A stretch of 8,117 bases of DNA from the NCBI RefSeq assembly GCF_001556865.1, contig NZ_LSJY01000088.1, forward strand, positions 1 through 8,117, read 5' to 3'. The position numbers and the translations under genes were made by a program. The first letter of the stretch is position 1; every line of letters starts with the position of its first letter. The stretch comes from Sphingobium sp. CCH11-B1. GTDB lineage: Bacteria; Pseudomonadota; Alphaproteobacteria; Sphingomonadales; Sphingomonadaceae. The notes under the pieces were generated by a model. The model was not told where the DNA came from. It ran no database searches and was given only the letters and a program-made list of their open reading frames with translations. Of the stretch, positions 1 through 5,404 are shown one piece after another.

Positions 1-2
1 AT

Positions 3-128
3 CCCTGCGACGCGGCGGCCGACCATTGGCGGCACGTCCACAACCGCATCGCCGCCGGCCATCAGCCGCGCCTCTACACGATCGAGCGCCATCACGCCTG
101 GCTCAAGCGCTGGGAGATCGAGGGATGA
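3..128 (+). CDS. DUF2840 family protein, C-terminal end (partial)
   Basis: The reading frame is open from the window edge to the TGA at 126-128 and gives 41 residues ending ...RHHAWLKRWEIEG. The stretch DHWRHVHNRIAAG followed by Y-T-x-x-R-H-x-A-W-L-K-R matches my memory of the C-terminus of DUF2840 proteins. These are small proteins of unknown function found just upstream of traF in alphaproteobacterial ICE transfer modules. The N-terminal part lies outside the window. The stop overlaps the traF start codon as ATGA, so the two are probably translated in a coupled way from one mRNA. The family call rests on a short tail plus the position next to traF. The coding call itself is firm because of the frame, the overlap and the context. 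Confidence 0.75.
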   Translation, partial: PCDAAADHWRHVHNRIAAGHQPRLYTIERHHAWLKRWEIEG

Positions 129-703
129 CGCGCCGCCGCTACGTCATGGCGACGGCCATCGCCGCATCCACCTTCGCCGCGGCCTTCGTCGCCATCGCCG
201 TCGCCGATCCGCTCCCGCGCGTCATCTGGAACGCCAGCGCCAGCGCACCCATCGGCCTCTACCGCATCCATCCCGAGAGCGATCCGCCCACCGGCGCGCT
301 GGTCGCCATCGCGCCGCCGGAACAGCTTTCCCGCTGGCTTTCGGCGCGCGGCTATCTGCCCGAGGGCGTGCCGCTCCTGAAGCATGTCGCGGCGAGGGCC
401 GGACAGCGCGTGTGCCGTGTCGGCGCCGTGGTGAGCGTCGATGCCCAGCGCGTCGCCATCGCCCGCGCGCGTGATGGCCGGGGCCGTCCGCTGCCGGTCT
501 GGCAGGGGTGCCGCACGCTGCGATCGGGTGAGCTGCTGCTGCTCAATCCCGCCCATCCCGACAGTCTGGACGGCCGCTATTTCGGCCCGCTGCCGGCCTC
601 GTCCGTCATCGGACGCGCGACGCCGCTCTATCTGCGCGCGCCGTCCCCAACGCCTTCCACCCCCGAAGCCAAGGAGATCGGCCATGCAAACGAATATCTT
701 TGA
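125..703 (+). CDS. traF: TraF, S26-family conjugal transfer signal peptidase
   Basis: This is a 192-residue protein related to RP4 TraF, the membrane-bound serine peptidase (S26) that matures and circularises the conjugative pilin. Visible features are a basic start (MTRRRY), one hydrophobic segment at about residues 8-28, and then a periplasmic domain. NASASAPIGLY (36-46) contains the likely nucleophile Ser40, PLLKHVAA contains the likely general base Lys86, and DSLDGRYFGPLP holds Asp149. In RP4 TraF the known essential residues are Ser37, Lys89 and Asp155, so number and spacing agree. Length is normal for the family. ATG at 125 is chosen over the ATG at 26 because it overlaps the preceding stop, has GGGAG at 112-116 eight bases upstream, and puts the basic residues directly before the membrane segment. 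The 3' end overlaps the DUF736 gene by 20 bases. Confidence 0.92.
   Translation: MTRRRYVMATAIAASTFAAAFVAIAVADPLPRVIWNASASAPIGLYRIHPESDPPTGALVAIAPPEQLSRWLSARGYLPEGVPLLKHVAARAGQRVCRVGAVVSVDAQRVAIARARDGRGRPLPVWQGCRTLRSGELLLLNPAHPDSLDGRYFGPLPASSVIGRATPLYLRAPSPTPSTPEAKEIGHANEYL
670..675 (+). promoter_or_regulatory. Ribosome binding site of the DUF736 gene
   Basis: AAGGAG lies eight bases before ATG 684 and inside the 3' end of traF. It is the clearest Shine-Dalgarno sequence in the window. It fixes the DUF736 start within the longer open frame that begins upstream inside traF. Confidence 0.75.
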
Positions 704-1016
704 ACCCATCAGCGACGGCTTTGCCGGGCGCGTCCGGCTGTTCGGCATCAACGAAGCGATCGTGCTTGTCGCGCTCGATCCGAGCGACGCCGAAAACGCG
801 CCCGACTACCGCGTCCACCTCGACGACGAGGACGGCCCCGAGGTCGGCGGCGCGTGGAAGCGGGTCGGCGAACGCGCCGGCAACTACATCGCGCTGGAGA
901 TCGACAGCCCGCTTTTCAGCTCGCCGTTCCGGCCGGTGCTGTTCCGCGCCGATGACGACGGGCGGACCTTCAGGCTGTCGTGGAAACGCCCCCGGCCCCG
1001 CGACGATCGGAGCTGA
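684..1016 (+). CDS. DUF736 family protein
   Basis: This is a 110-residue soluble acidic protein, MQTNIFEPISDGFAGRVRLF onward, with the family hallmarks G-x-V near residue 16, D-Y-R-V-H near 41-45, E-V-G-x-A-W near 53-58 and a late L-x-S-P-x-F segment near 74-82. DUF736 proteins are common in conjugative elements and plasmids of Proteobacteria. No biochemical role is known to me. The start is set by AAGGAG at 670-675. The open frame extends further upstream, but that part is the traF coding region read out of frame. It overlaps traF by 20 bases and is followed after 3 bases by the transglycosylase GTG, so it sits inside a coupled operon. The arginine- and proline-rich tail (KRPRPRDDRS) could bind nucleic acid, but this is only a guess. 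Confidence 0.88.
   Translation: MQTNIFEPISDGFAGRVRLFGINEAIVLVALDPSDAENAPDYRVHLDDEDGPEVGGAWKRVGERAGNYIALEIDSPLFSSPFRPVLFRADDDGRTFRLSWKRPRPRDDRS
1009..1012 (+). promoter_or_regulatory. Ribosome binding site supporting the GTG start of the transglycosylase
   Basis: GGAG lies seven bases before GTG 1020, just ahead of the DUF736 stop. The alternative ATG at 1206 has no purine-rich sequence at a usable distance, because the nearest GGAG is 19 bases away. This favours the long form of the protein. Confidence 0.5.
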
Positions 1017-1019
1017 TCG

Positions 1020-1922
1020 GTGCCTTCCCCGATCATCCCTCTGTTCGCGGAAAGACCGTCTCATCCCTCCGTCCCGCTCGGTCGCAGGCCGGCCGGCGCG
1101 CGCAGCGAAGGTCAAGGGCGGCCCCCGGCCGGCGCATCGCGCGCACCCTTTACCGGAGCGAGCACGCTGGCAGGCTGGCGGCGGAGCGGGGGTGGACCGG
1201 CCGCCATGCTCGCGGTCCTGCTGCTGCTCGCACCGGGCGCTGCGCCCGTCGCCGCGCTGGCGCAGGACGCGGCGGCCGAGGGCTCGGCCGCGCGCCATCC
1301 CTATGCCGTTCACGTCGCGGACGCGGCCCGGCGCTTCGGCGTCCCCGAGCGCTGGATATGGGCCGTCATGCGTGTCGAGAGCAACGGCGATGCTCGCGCG
1401 GTCTCGACGGCCGGAGCGATGGGCCTGATGCAGATCATGCCCGGCACCTGGGCGGGCCTGCGCGCACGCCATCGCCTCGGTTCCGACCCGTTCGACGTGC
1501 GCGACAACATCATGGCGGGCGCGGCCTATCTGCGGGCGATGCACGACCGCTACGGCAACGCGACGGCGATGCTGGCGGCCTACAATGCGGGGCCGGGCCG
1601 CTACGACGAATATTTGTCGCGCGGCCGTCCGCTGCCCGCAGAGACACGCGCCTATCTCGCAAAGCTGGCGTCGATCACAGGCGGTTCGGACGACACTCGG
1701 CTTGCCGCCGCACCGCCGTCCGATCCCTTCGCCTGGCGTCGCGCCGCGCTGTTCGCGGTGCGGCCGGGCGCGGTGTCGCCTGCGCCGCAATCGGCCGATC
1801 GCTCGGCATCCGAAGTGCAGCCGGAACGACCGGCCGACGACCGCGCCGAGCTTGTCTTGGCCGACGCGCCGCCGACCTCGAACGGCCTGTTCGTCCGTCT
1901 TTCCGGGCGGCCTCCGCCGTGA
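1020..1922 (+). CDS. VirB1-like lytic transglycosylase (SLT domain)
   Basis: This 300-residue protein (GTG start) belongs to the VirB1/SLT family. These muramidases cut peptidoglycan locally so that the type IV secretion channel can cross the cell wall. Residues 63-82 (MLAVLLLLAPGAAPVAALAQ) form a hydrophobic export segment with an AxAQ-like cleavage site. The catalytic domain covers about 92-217: catalytic Glu120 in MRVESNG, then GAMGLMQIMPGTW (132-144) and AAYNAGPGRYDEYL (186-199). The tail after 220 is proline- and alanine-rich and disordered. The first 62 residues are rich in Pro, Arg and Gly and are unusual ahead of an export signal. A start at ATG 1206 would give 238 residues but would leave the signal without basic residues, whereas the longer form supplies WRR before it. 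The family call is firm; the start is less certain. Confidence 0.88.
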   Translation: MPSPIIPLFAERPSHPSVPLGRRPAGARSEGQGRPPAGASRAPFTGASTLAGWRRSGGGPAAMLAVLLLLAPGAAPVAALAQDAAAEGSAARHPYAVHVADAARRFGVPERWIWAVMRVESNGDARAVSTAGAMGLMQIMPGTWAGLRARHRLGSDPFDVRDNIMAGAAYLRAMHDRYGNATAMLAAYNAGPGRYDEYLSRGRPLPAETRAYLAKLASITGGSDDTRLAAAPPSDPFAWRRAALFAVRPGAVSPAPQSADRSASEVQPERPADDRAELVLADAPPTSNGLFVRLSGRPPP

Positions 1923-2059
1923 GCGGCTCCCGCGCTCTCTGGCGGGTTTCGGCGCAGGCTTTCGCAGCGCCGGAAGGGAGCAGGGCTGTCTTTCTGAAGG
2001 GGGAAGGCCGAGGGCAAGATAAAAGGCGGCGAGGTGCGAAGCCCTCTTGCCCCGGTTGT

Positions 2060-2078
2060 AGCCTTGATTTTCAAGGCT
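2060..2078 (+). repeat. Perfect hairpin AGCCTTGA-TTT-TCAAGGCT
   Basis: Eight-base arms (2060-2067 and 2071-2078) enclose a TTT loop. A short run of three T follows the 5' side of the loop turn and the 3' arm, which is too short for a convincing intrinsic terminator. It could be a weak terminator for the transglycosylase operon or a structural part of an oriT. Confidence 0.6.
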
Positions 2079-2091
2079 TTGGGACATCGCT

Positions 2092-2123
2092 GCGCGATGT
2101 GCGCGAAAATCGCGCGATGTGCG
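2092..2123 (+). repeat. Two 12-base direct repeats with an embedded palindrome
   Basis: GCGCGATGTGCG occurs at 2092-2103 and again at 2112-2123, 20 bases apart start to start. That is about two helical turns, so a protein bound to both copies would sit on one face of the DNA. Between and overlapping them lies GCGCGA-AAA-TCGCGC (2101-2115). This looks like a protein-binding iteron pair, for example for a relaxosome accessory protein or an autorepressor. The second copy contains the alternative relaxase GTG at 2119. Confidence 0.55.
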
Positions 2124-2167
2124 GCAAGCGCACAGATTCAGCGAAACGCCGGGTTTGGCGCACCTCG

Positions 2168-2184
2168 CACGGCTTTGTGCCGTG
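2168..2184 (+). repeat. Hairpin covering the relaxase GTG start codon
   Basis: CACGGC (2168-2173) and GCCGTG (2179-2184) pair perfectly around a five-base loop TTTGT. The last three bases of the 3' arm are the GTG start codon chosen for the relaxase. In mRNA this would hide the start codon and could lower relaxase synthesis. In DNA it adds to the symmetry of the candidate oriT. Confidence 0.45.
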
Positions 2185-3912
2185 ATCCGCGACGACGATT
2201 TTCGTGTCCGGCCTGGCCGCATCCGTTCGCGTGGCAGCCTACGGGCACGGCCGATCATCGCCCAGGCGCTCGCCGCCGCACAGCGCGCAGGCGGTCATAT
2301 CTCGCGGCAGGGCAGGATCGTTGCGCCGGGCCGCTCAACCTTCGGGCGCGGCCGCGTGGCGAGCGTGCGCGCGACCCACCGGCTCGGCCACCGATCGCGC
2401 CAGGTGGTCATCAAGGCGCGTGTCGTTCGGCACTTCGGCCGTGCGTCGCTTGCCGCCCATCTCAAATATCTGCAACGCGATGGCGTCACCCGCGATGGCG
2501 AGCGGGGCGTGCTGTTCGGGGCCGAAGCGGACGGCCTCGACCGCAACGAGTTTGCGGCGCGGTGCGAAGACGACCGGCATCATTTTCGTTTCATCGTGTC
2601 GCCCGAGGACGCGGACCAGATGCGCGACCTCAAGAGCTTCACCCGCGACTTGATGACACAGATGGAAAAGGACTTGGGCACCCGGCTCGCCTGGCGGGCC
2701 GTCGAGCACTGGAACACCGACAATCCCCACATCCACATCATCGTGCGCGGTGTTGCCGACGACGGGCGGGATCTGGTCATTTCCCGCGACTATATCCGCG
2801 AGGGGATGCGGGCGACGGCGCGGGAGATCGTCACCCGCGAGCTGGGGCCGCGCACCGACCTTGAGATTCGGCGATCGCTGGAACGGCAGGTCGAGGCCGA
2901 ACGCTGGACCGAGATCGACCGCGACTTGTCACGCACCATGCAGCACAACGGGTTCATCGACATGGCACCGGAGCCAGGCGTGCAGCCGGACGGCGACCAT
3001 GTGTTGAGAATGGGGCGGCTGCGCAAGCTGGAGCATCTTGGTCTCGCCAACGAGATCGCGCCCGCTCAGTGGACGATCGCCGGGAACGCACAGGCCGCAT
3101 TGCGCGAGATGGCCGAGCGCGACGACATCATCAAACGGATGCACAAGGCGATGACCGGCCGTGGCATCGACCGTGGTTTCGCGAGCTATGTGCTCGACGC
3201 CGATCCCACTCAACCCGTCATCGGCAGGTTGGTCGATCGCGGCCTGCATGACGAATTGAGCGGCAGCGCCTATGCGATCGTGGACGGCATCGACGGCCGC
3301 ATCCATCACATCCGTTTCTCCGACATCGAGGCGACCGGCGATTGCAAGCCCGGCGCGATTGTCGAACTGCGCCATTTCGAGGATCGCAAGGGCCGGCAGC
3401 GGGTGGCGCTTGCCGTGCGTTCGGACATGGATTTGTCCGCGCAGGTCCACGCGCCCGGCGCCACCTGGCTCGATCGCCGCAATCTGTCGAGCGATGGCCG
3501 CGACCTGGGCGGTGGCTTCGGGTCCGAGGTGCGCGCCGCGATGGAGGCCCGCGCCGAACACCTTGCCGACGAAGGGCTGGCGCGGAGGCAAGGCCAGCGG
3601 ATCATATTCGCGCGCAATCTACTCGATACGCTCAAGCGCCGGGAACTGGACGCCGCCGCCAAGGAATTGTCGGTCGAGATCGGTCTGCCGCATACGCCGT
3701 CCAAGGCCGGCGAGTATGTCGCGGGCACGGTGCGCCAGCGCATCACACTCGCCTCGGGCCGCTTCGCCATGATCGACGATGGCCTTGGTTTCCAGCTTGT
3801 GCCCTGGTCTCCGTCGCTCGACCGTCAGATGGGCAAGCACATTTCGGGCGTCATGCGAAGCAACGGCGGGGTCGATTGGTCGTTCGGGCGAGGCCGGGGG
3901 CTGGGATTGTAG
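2182..3912 (+). CDS. MOBP/VirD2-like conjugative relaxase with DUF3363 domain
   Basis: This 576-residue relaxase should nick oriT, stay bound to the 5' end through a tyrosine, and lead the strand into the recipient. Motifs in order are Tyr96 in AAHLKYLQRDGV (probable catalytic tyrosine), DDRHHFRFIVSPED (130-143, motif II), and HWNTDNPHIHIIVRG (176-190), where His176, His183 and His185 form the metal-binding motif III of MOBP relaxases. The C-terminal half is the DUF3363 region, ending with the typical GRFAMIDDGLGFQLVPWSPSL stretch and GGVDWSFGR. It resembles RlxS-type relaxases of rhizobial ICEs. GTG 2182 is chosen because known relatives begin at the equivalent of M-I-R-D-D-D-F-R-x-R-P-G-R. 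A GTG at 2119 would add 21 residues. Neither start has a clear Shine-Dalgarno sequence. The protein appears complete and undamaged. The next gene is convergent, 26 bases away. Confidence 0.93.
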   Translation: MIRDDDFRVRPGRIRSRGSLRARPIIAQALAAAQRAGGHISRQGRIVAPGRSTFGRGRVASVRATHRLGHRSRQVVIKARVVRHFGRASLAAHLKYLQRDGVTRDGERGVLFGAEADGLDRNEFAARCEDDRHHFRFIVSPEDADQMRDLKSFTRDLMTQMEKDLGTRLAWRAVEHWNTDNPHIHIIVRGVADDGRDLVISRDYIREGMRATAREIVTRELGPRTDLEIRRSLERQVEAERWTEIDRDLSRTMQHNGFIDMAPEPGVQPDGDHVLRMGRLRKLEHLGLANEIAPAQWTIAGNAQAALREMAERDDIIKRMHKAMTGRGIDRGFASYVLDADPTQPVIGRLVDRGLHDELSGSAYAIVDGIDGRIHHIRFSDIEATGDCKPGAIVELRHFEDRKGRQRVALAVRSDMDLSAQVHAPGATWLDRRNLSSDGRDLGGGFGSEVRAAMEARAEHLADEGLARRQGQRIIFARNLLDTLKRRELDAAAKELSVEIGLPHTPSKAGEYVAGTVRQRITLASGRFAMIDDGLGFQLVPWSPSLDRQMGKHISGVMRSNGGVDWSFGRGRGLGL

Positions 3913-3938
3913 CGTGCTGATAACCGGACGCACCGCAA

Positions 3939-5105
3939 TCACTCAGCCGTCAGGATAGCTTTGATTTGATCGATGCCTTCCTGATACCAAAACCATTGCC
4001 CTCCGAGCTGTATGGCCAGACCTTTACCTGGGGCTTTTAGGTCATTCGCTTTCCATGCTCGCGTGAATGTATGCGAGGTGACATTGGGAACCCCCTCATC
4101 AGTGAGCATTTGGATCGCTTCAGTCATCCGAAATTTGGGCCGCTCGACCTGTTTGATAGCGACTTCGACATTAGAGCCGACAGGACTGTAAGAAACAGCT
4201 TGGTCTGCTTTTTTCGAATTATTGGTAACTTTTGGAACGACATACACTCGAAAGGCATAGTCTGGATCGTTGTAATCTGCGGATGACATCGGATTTTCGA
4301 GAAGCGCATTTACAGCGGCAACCGATTTCGCGACAACACCACTGCCCTTGATCATGTTGGGCGCACTGAGAGTTAGAGCTTGTAGCTGAATAGTGAATGA
4401 AAGATCGTGCGAAAAGTCAAACTTATTTCCGAACTTATCTTTTGCGAATCTCAAAAAATTAAGAGCATTAGCTTGAAGCTTTGATTGAACATCTGCGTTT
4501 ATATCTTCATATGTTCTATGCTCAACTTCATTCCGAATGGCTATGATATACCTGAGATTATTCTTTTCTCCATTCGTTAATGACGATTGTGGTTGGTTTA
4601 TACAGTATCCTAACTCCCAAAATTTGGGCTTCCCGTCTATCATAACCTCAGTGCCATCAGCATTGCGATATATGGGCACAATCGACTGTTGAACGAAATG
4701 AGCGTGCAGCAGGTATGTCCAAGCAATCACAGATAGGACGATAAATGTCTCAGATCGGGTGACGATCATGTTATTGTTATATATAAGTATGGCTGTTTTC
4801 ATTATTTCGACCGCTTTGTGGACTTGCGCCGAAATCGGGTCCATGTCGCAAAATCCAAGCCGATCAGCTAGCGAAGCTATCTTCGAATAATGATATAGAA
4901 GGCCCTCAATGTCTTCAGCAGAAGCTGCAGGAATTGCAGCGTAGCGAGGCTTATCACCTCGCCTTATTGCACCAACTTCGCGATGGTTAAAGTTGCGATC
5001 GAGGTAGCTAAAGACTGAGAGAATCTGCTGGTCATTATAACCTTTATGAGCAGCTAGCCCCTTTATCAAACTGATCTCTTTATCTGACAGAACAAGCCTA
5101 GCCAT
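3939..5105 (-). CDS. DUF3644-type protein with HEPN-like motif; likely cargo or defence gene
   Basis: This 388-residue protein is unrelated to conjugation. The N-terminus (1-70) looks like a helix-turn-helix domain: SDKEISLIKGL, DQQILSVFSYLDR, then NHREVGAIRRGDKPRYAAIP, a pattern I know from many alphaproteobacterial proteins. The middle (about 95-225) matches DUF3644, with AVEIMKTAILIYNNN, SETFIVLSVIAWTYLLHAHF, and RYIIAIRNEVEHRTYED. R191-N-E-V-E-H196 is an R-x4-H motif as in HEPN ribonucleases of toxin and abortive-infection systems. The C-terminus (about 325-388) may be a second small helical domain. No signal peptide is seen, so it is probably cytoplasmic. Base composition is much lower in GC (two sampled 60-base lines are 33-35% GC), and the gene is antisense to its neighbours, which points to recent acquisition. 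GGGGGGA directly upstream of ATG 5105 is a poor ribosome site. DUF3644 has no established function that I know of; a defence role is inference. Confidence 0.85.
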   Translation of the reverse strand: MARLVLSDKEISLIKGLAAHKGYNDQQILSVFSYLDRNFNHREVGAIRRGDKPRYAAIPAASAEDIEGLLYHYSKIASLADRLGFCDMDPISAQVHKAVEIMKTAILIYNNNMIVTRSETFIVLSVIAWTYLLHAHFVQQSIVPIYRNADGTEVMIDGKPKFWELGYCINQPQSSLTNGEKNNLRYIIAIRNEVEHRTYEDINADVQSKLQANALNFLRFAKDKFGNKFDFSHDLSFTIQLQALTLSAPNMIKGSGVVAKSVAAVNALLENPMSSADYNDPDYAFRVYVVPKVTNNSKKADQAVSYSPVGSNVEVAIKQVERPKFRMTEAIQMLTDEGVPNVTSHTFTRAWKANDLKAPGKGLAIQLGGQWFWYQEGIDQIKAILTAE

Positions 5106-5404
5106 CGTCCCCCCGCCGTGGTTTTATGCCCCCGCATCACGCCGACATTCACTTCATCCGTCCGCTCCCTAGCATAGAATTGACTATATAGAGTCATGAT
5201 CTCTCTGTATCGACGTGGCTGGCGACGCGGCCGCCATAGCTCATCCAAACGGACCGATTGAAGCGACGCCAACCTAGGTTTTCAGGGCCGAGCCTCTTGA
5301 TTGGAGCCAGCGCAAATACGCTATTCCCTGTTTTTCTGCGCTAGACTTTCCTCAATAATAACAGTGACTTGATTTTCCGTCCGGCACGTATCGACTTCGA
5401 CGCC
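5106..5404. other. Divergent intergenic region between the DUF3644 gene and traG
   Basis: No supported gene is seen in these 299 bases. The part near the DUF3644 gene (about 5106-5210) should hold its promoter and contains an AT-rich palindrome. GC content rises again at about 5211-5280, which may be where native element sequence resumes. The part before traG holds TTGATT (5299-5304) and an AT-rich run near 5352-5362 but no convincing sigma-70 promoter. Because the inserted gene runs against traG, a traG promoter is expected here. A TTG-started open frame on the - strand (5272-5066) crosses this region but overlaps the DUF3644 gene and is not supported. Confidence 0.55.
5181..5196. promoter_or_regulatory. 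Operator-like palindrome upstream of the DUF3644 gene
   Basis: TGACTATATAGAGTCA has perfect five-base arms TGACT/AGTCA around an AT-rich centre that is itself mostly symmetric. It lies about 75-90 bases before the ATG of the DUF3644 gene. On the - strand it is followed after a few bases by TATGCT (5176-5171), a possible -10 box, though no good -35 box is seen. Such a site could be bound by a repressor, including the helix-turn-helix part of the gene's own product. This is inferred from symmetry and position only. Confidence 0.35.

Larger units (their letters stand above)
1923..2181 (+). other. Repeat-rich intergenic region, candidate oriT upstream of the relaxase
   Basis: No convincing gene is seen in this 259-base stretch, but there is much symmetry. 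There is an 8-base inverted repeat GGGCAAGA (2012-2019) / TCTTGCCC (2045-2052), a perfect hairpin at 2060-2078, and a palindrome GCGCGA-AAA-TCGCGC at 2101-2115. A 12-base direct repeat GCGCGATGTGCG lies at 2092-2103 and 2112-2123. A long-range inverted repeat GCGAGGTGCG (2029-2038) / CGCACCTCGC (2159-2168) frames the set. An origin of transfer commonly lies directly upstream of its relaxase gene and is built of such repeats, so this is the best oriT candidate in the window. No nic site can be named from sequence alone. The same repeats could instead be operators for the relaxase gene. Confidence 0.5.

Noticed and set aside
2060..2080. The hairpin as an intrinsic terminator for the transglycosylase operon
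   Set aside because: Only three T follow the 3' arm and the stem is not GC-rich, so it is kept as a structural repeat rather than called a terminator.
606..2258. A long open frame (550 codons) on the - strand
   Set aside because: It lies opposite four well-supported + strand genes, has an Arg/Gly/Ala-rich composition typical of antisense frames in GC-rich DNA, and spans the repeat-rich region.
5066..5272. A 68-codon open frame on the - strand upstream of the DUF3644 gene
   Set aside because: It needs a TTG start, overlaps the DUF3644 start by 40 bases, has no ribosome site and crosses the probable promoter and palindrome. I recognise no family. It would only become interesting as a small partner gene if conserved in relatives.
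3924..5384. CCGGACG (3924-3930) and CGTCCGG (5378-5384) as possible terminal inverted repeats of the insert
   Set aside because: Seven bases in GC-rich DNA is close to chance, and no transposase or target duplication accompanies them.
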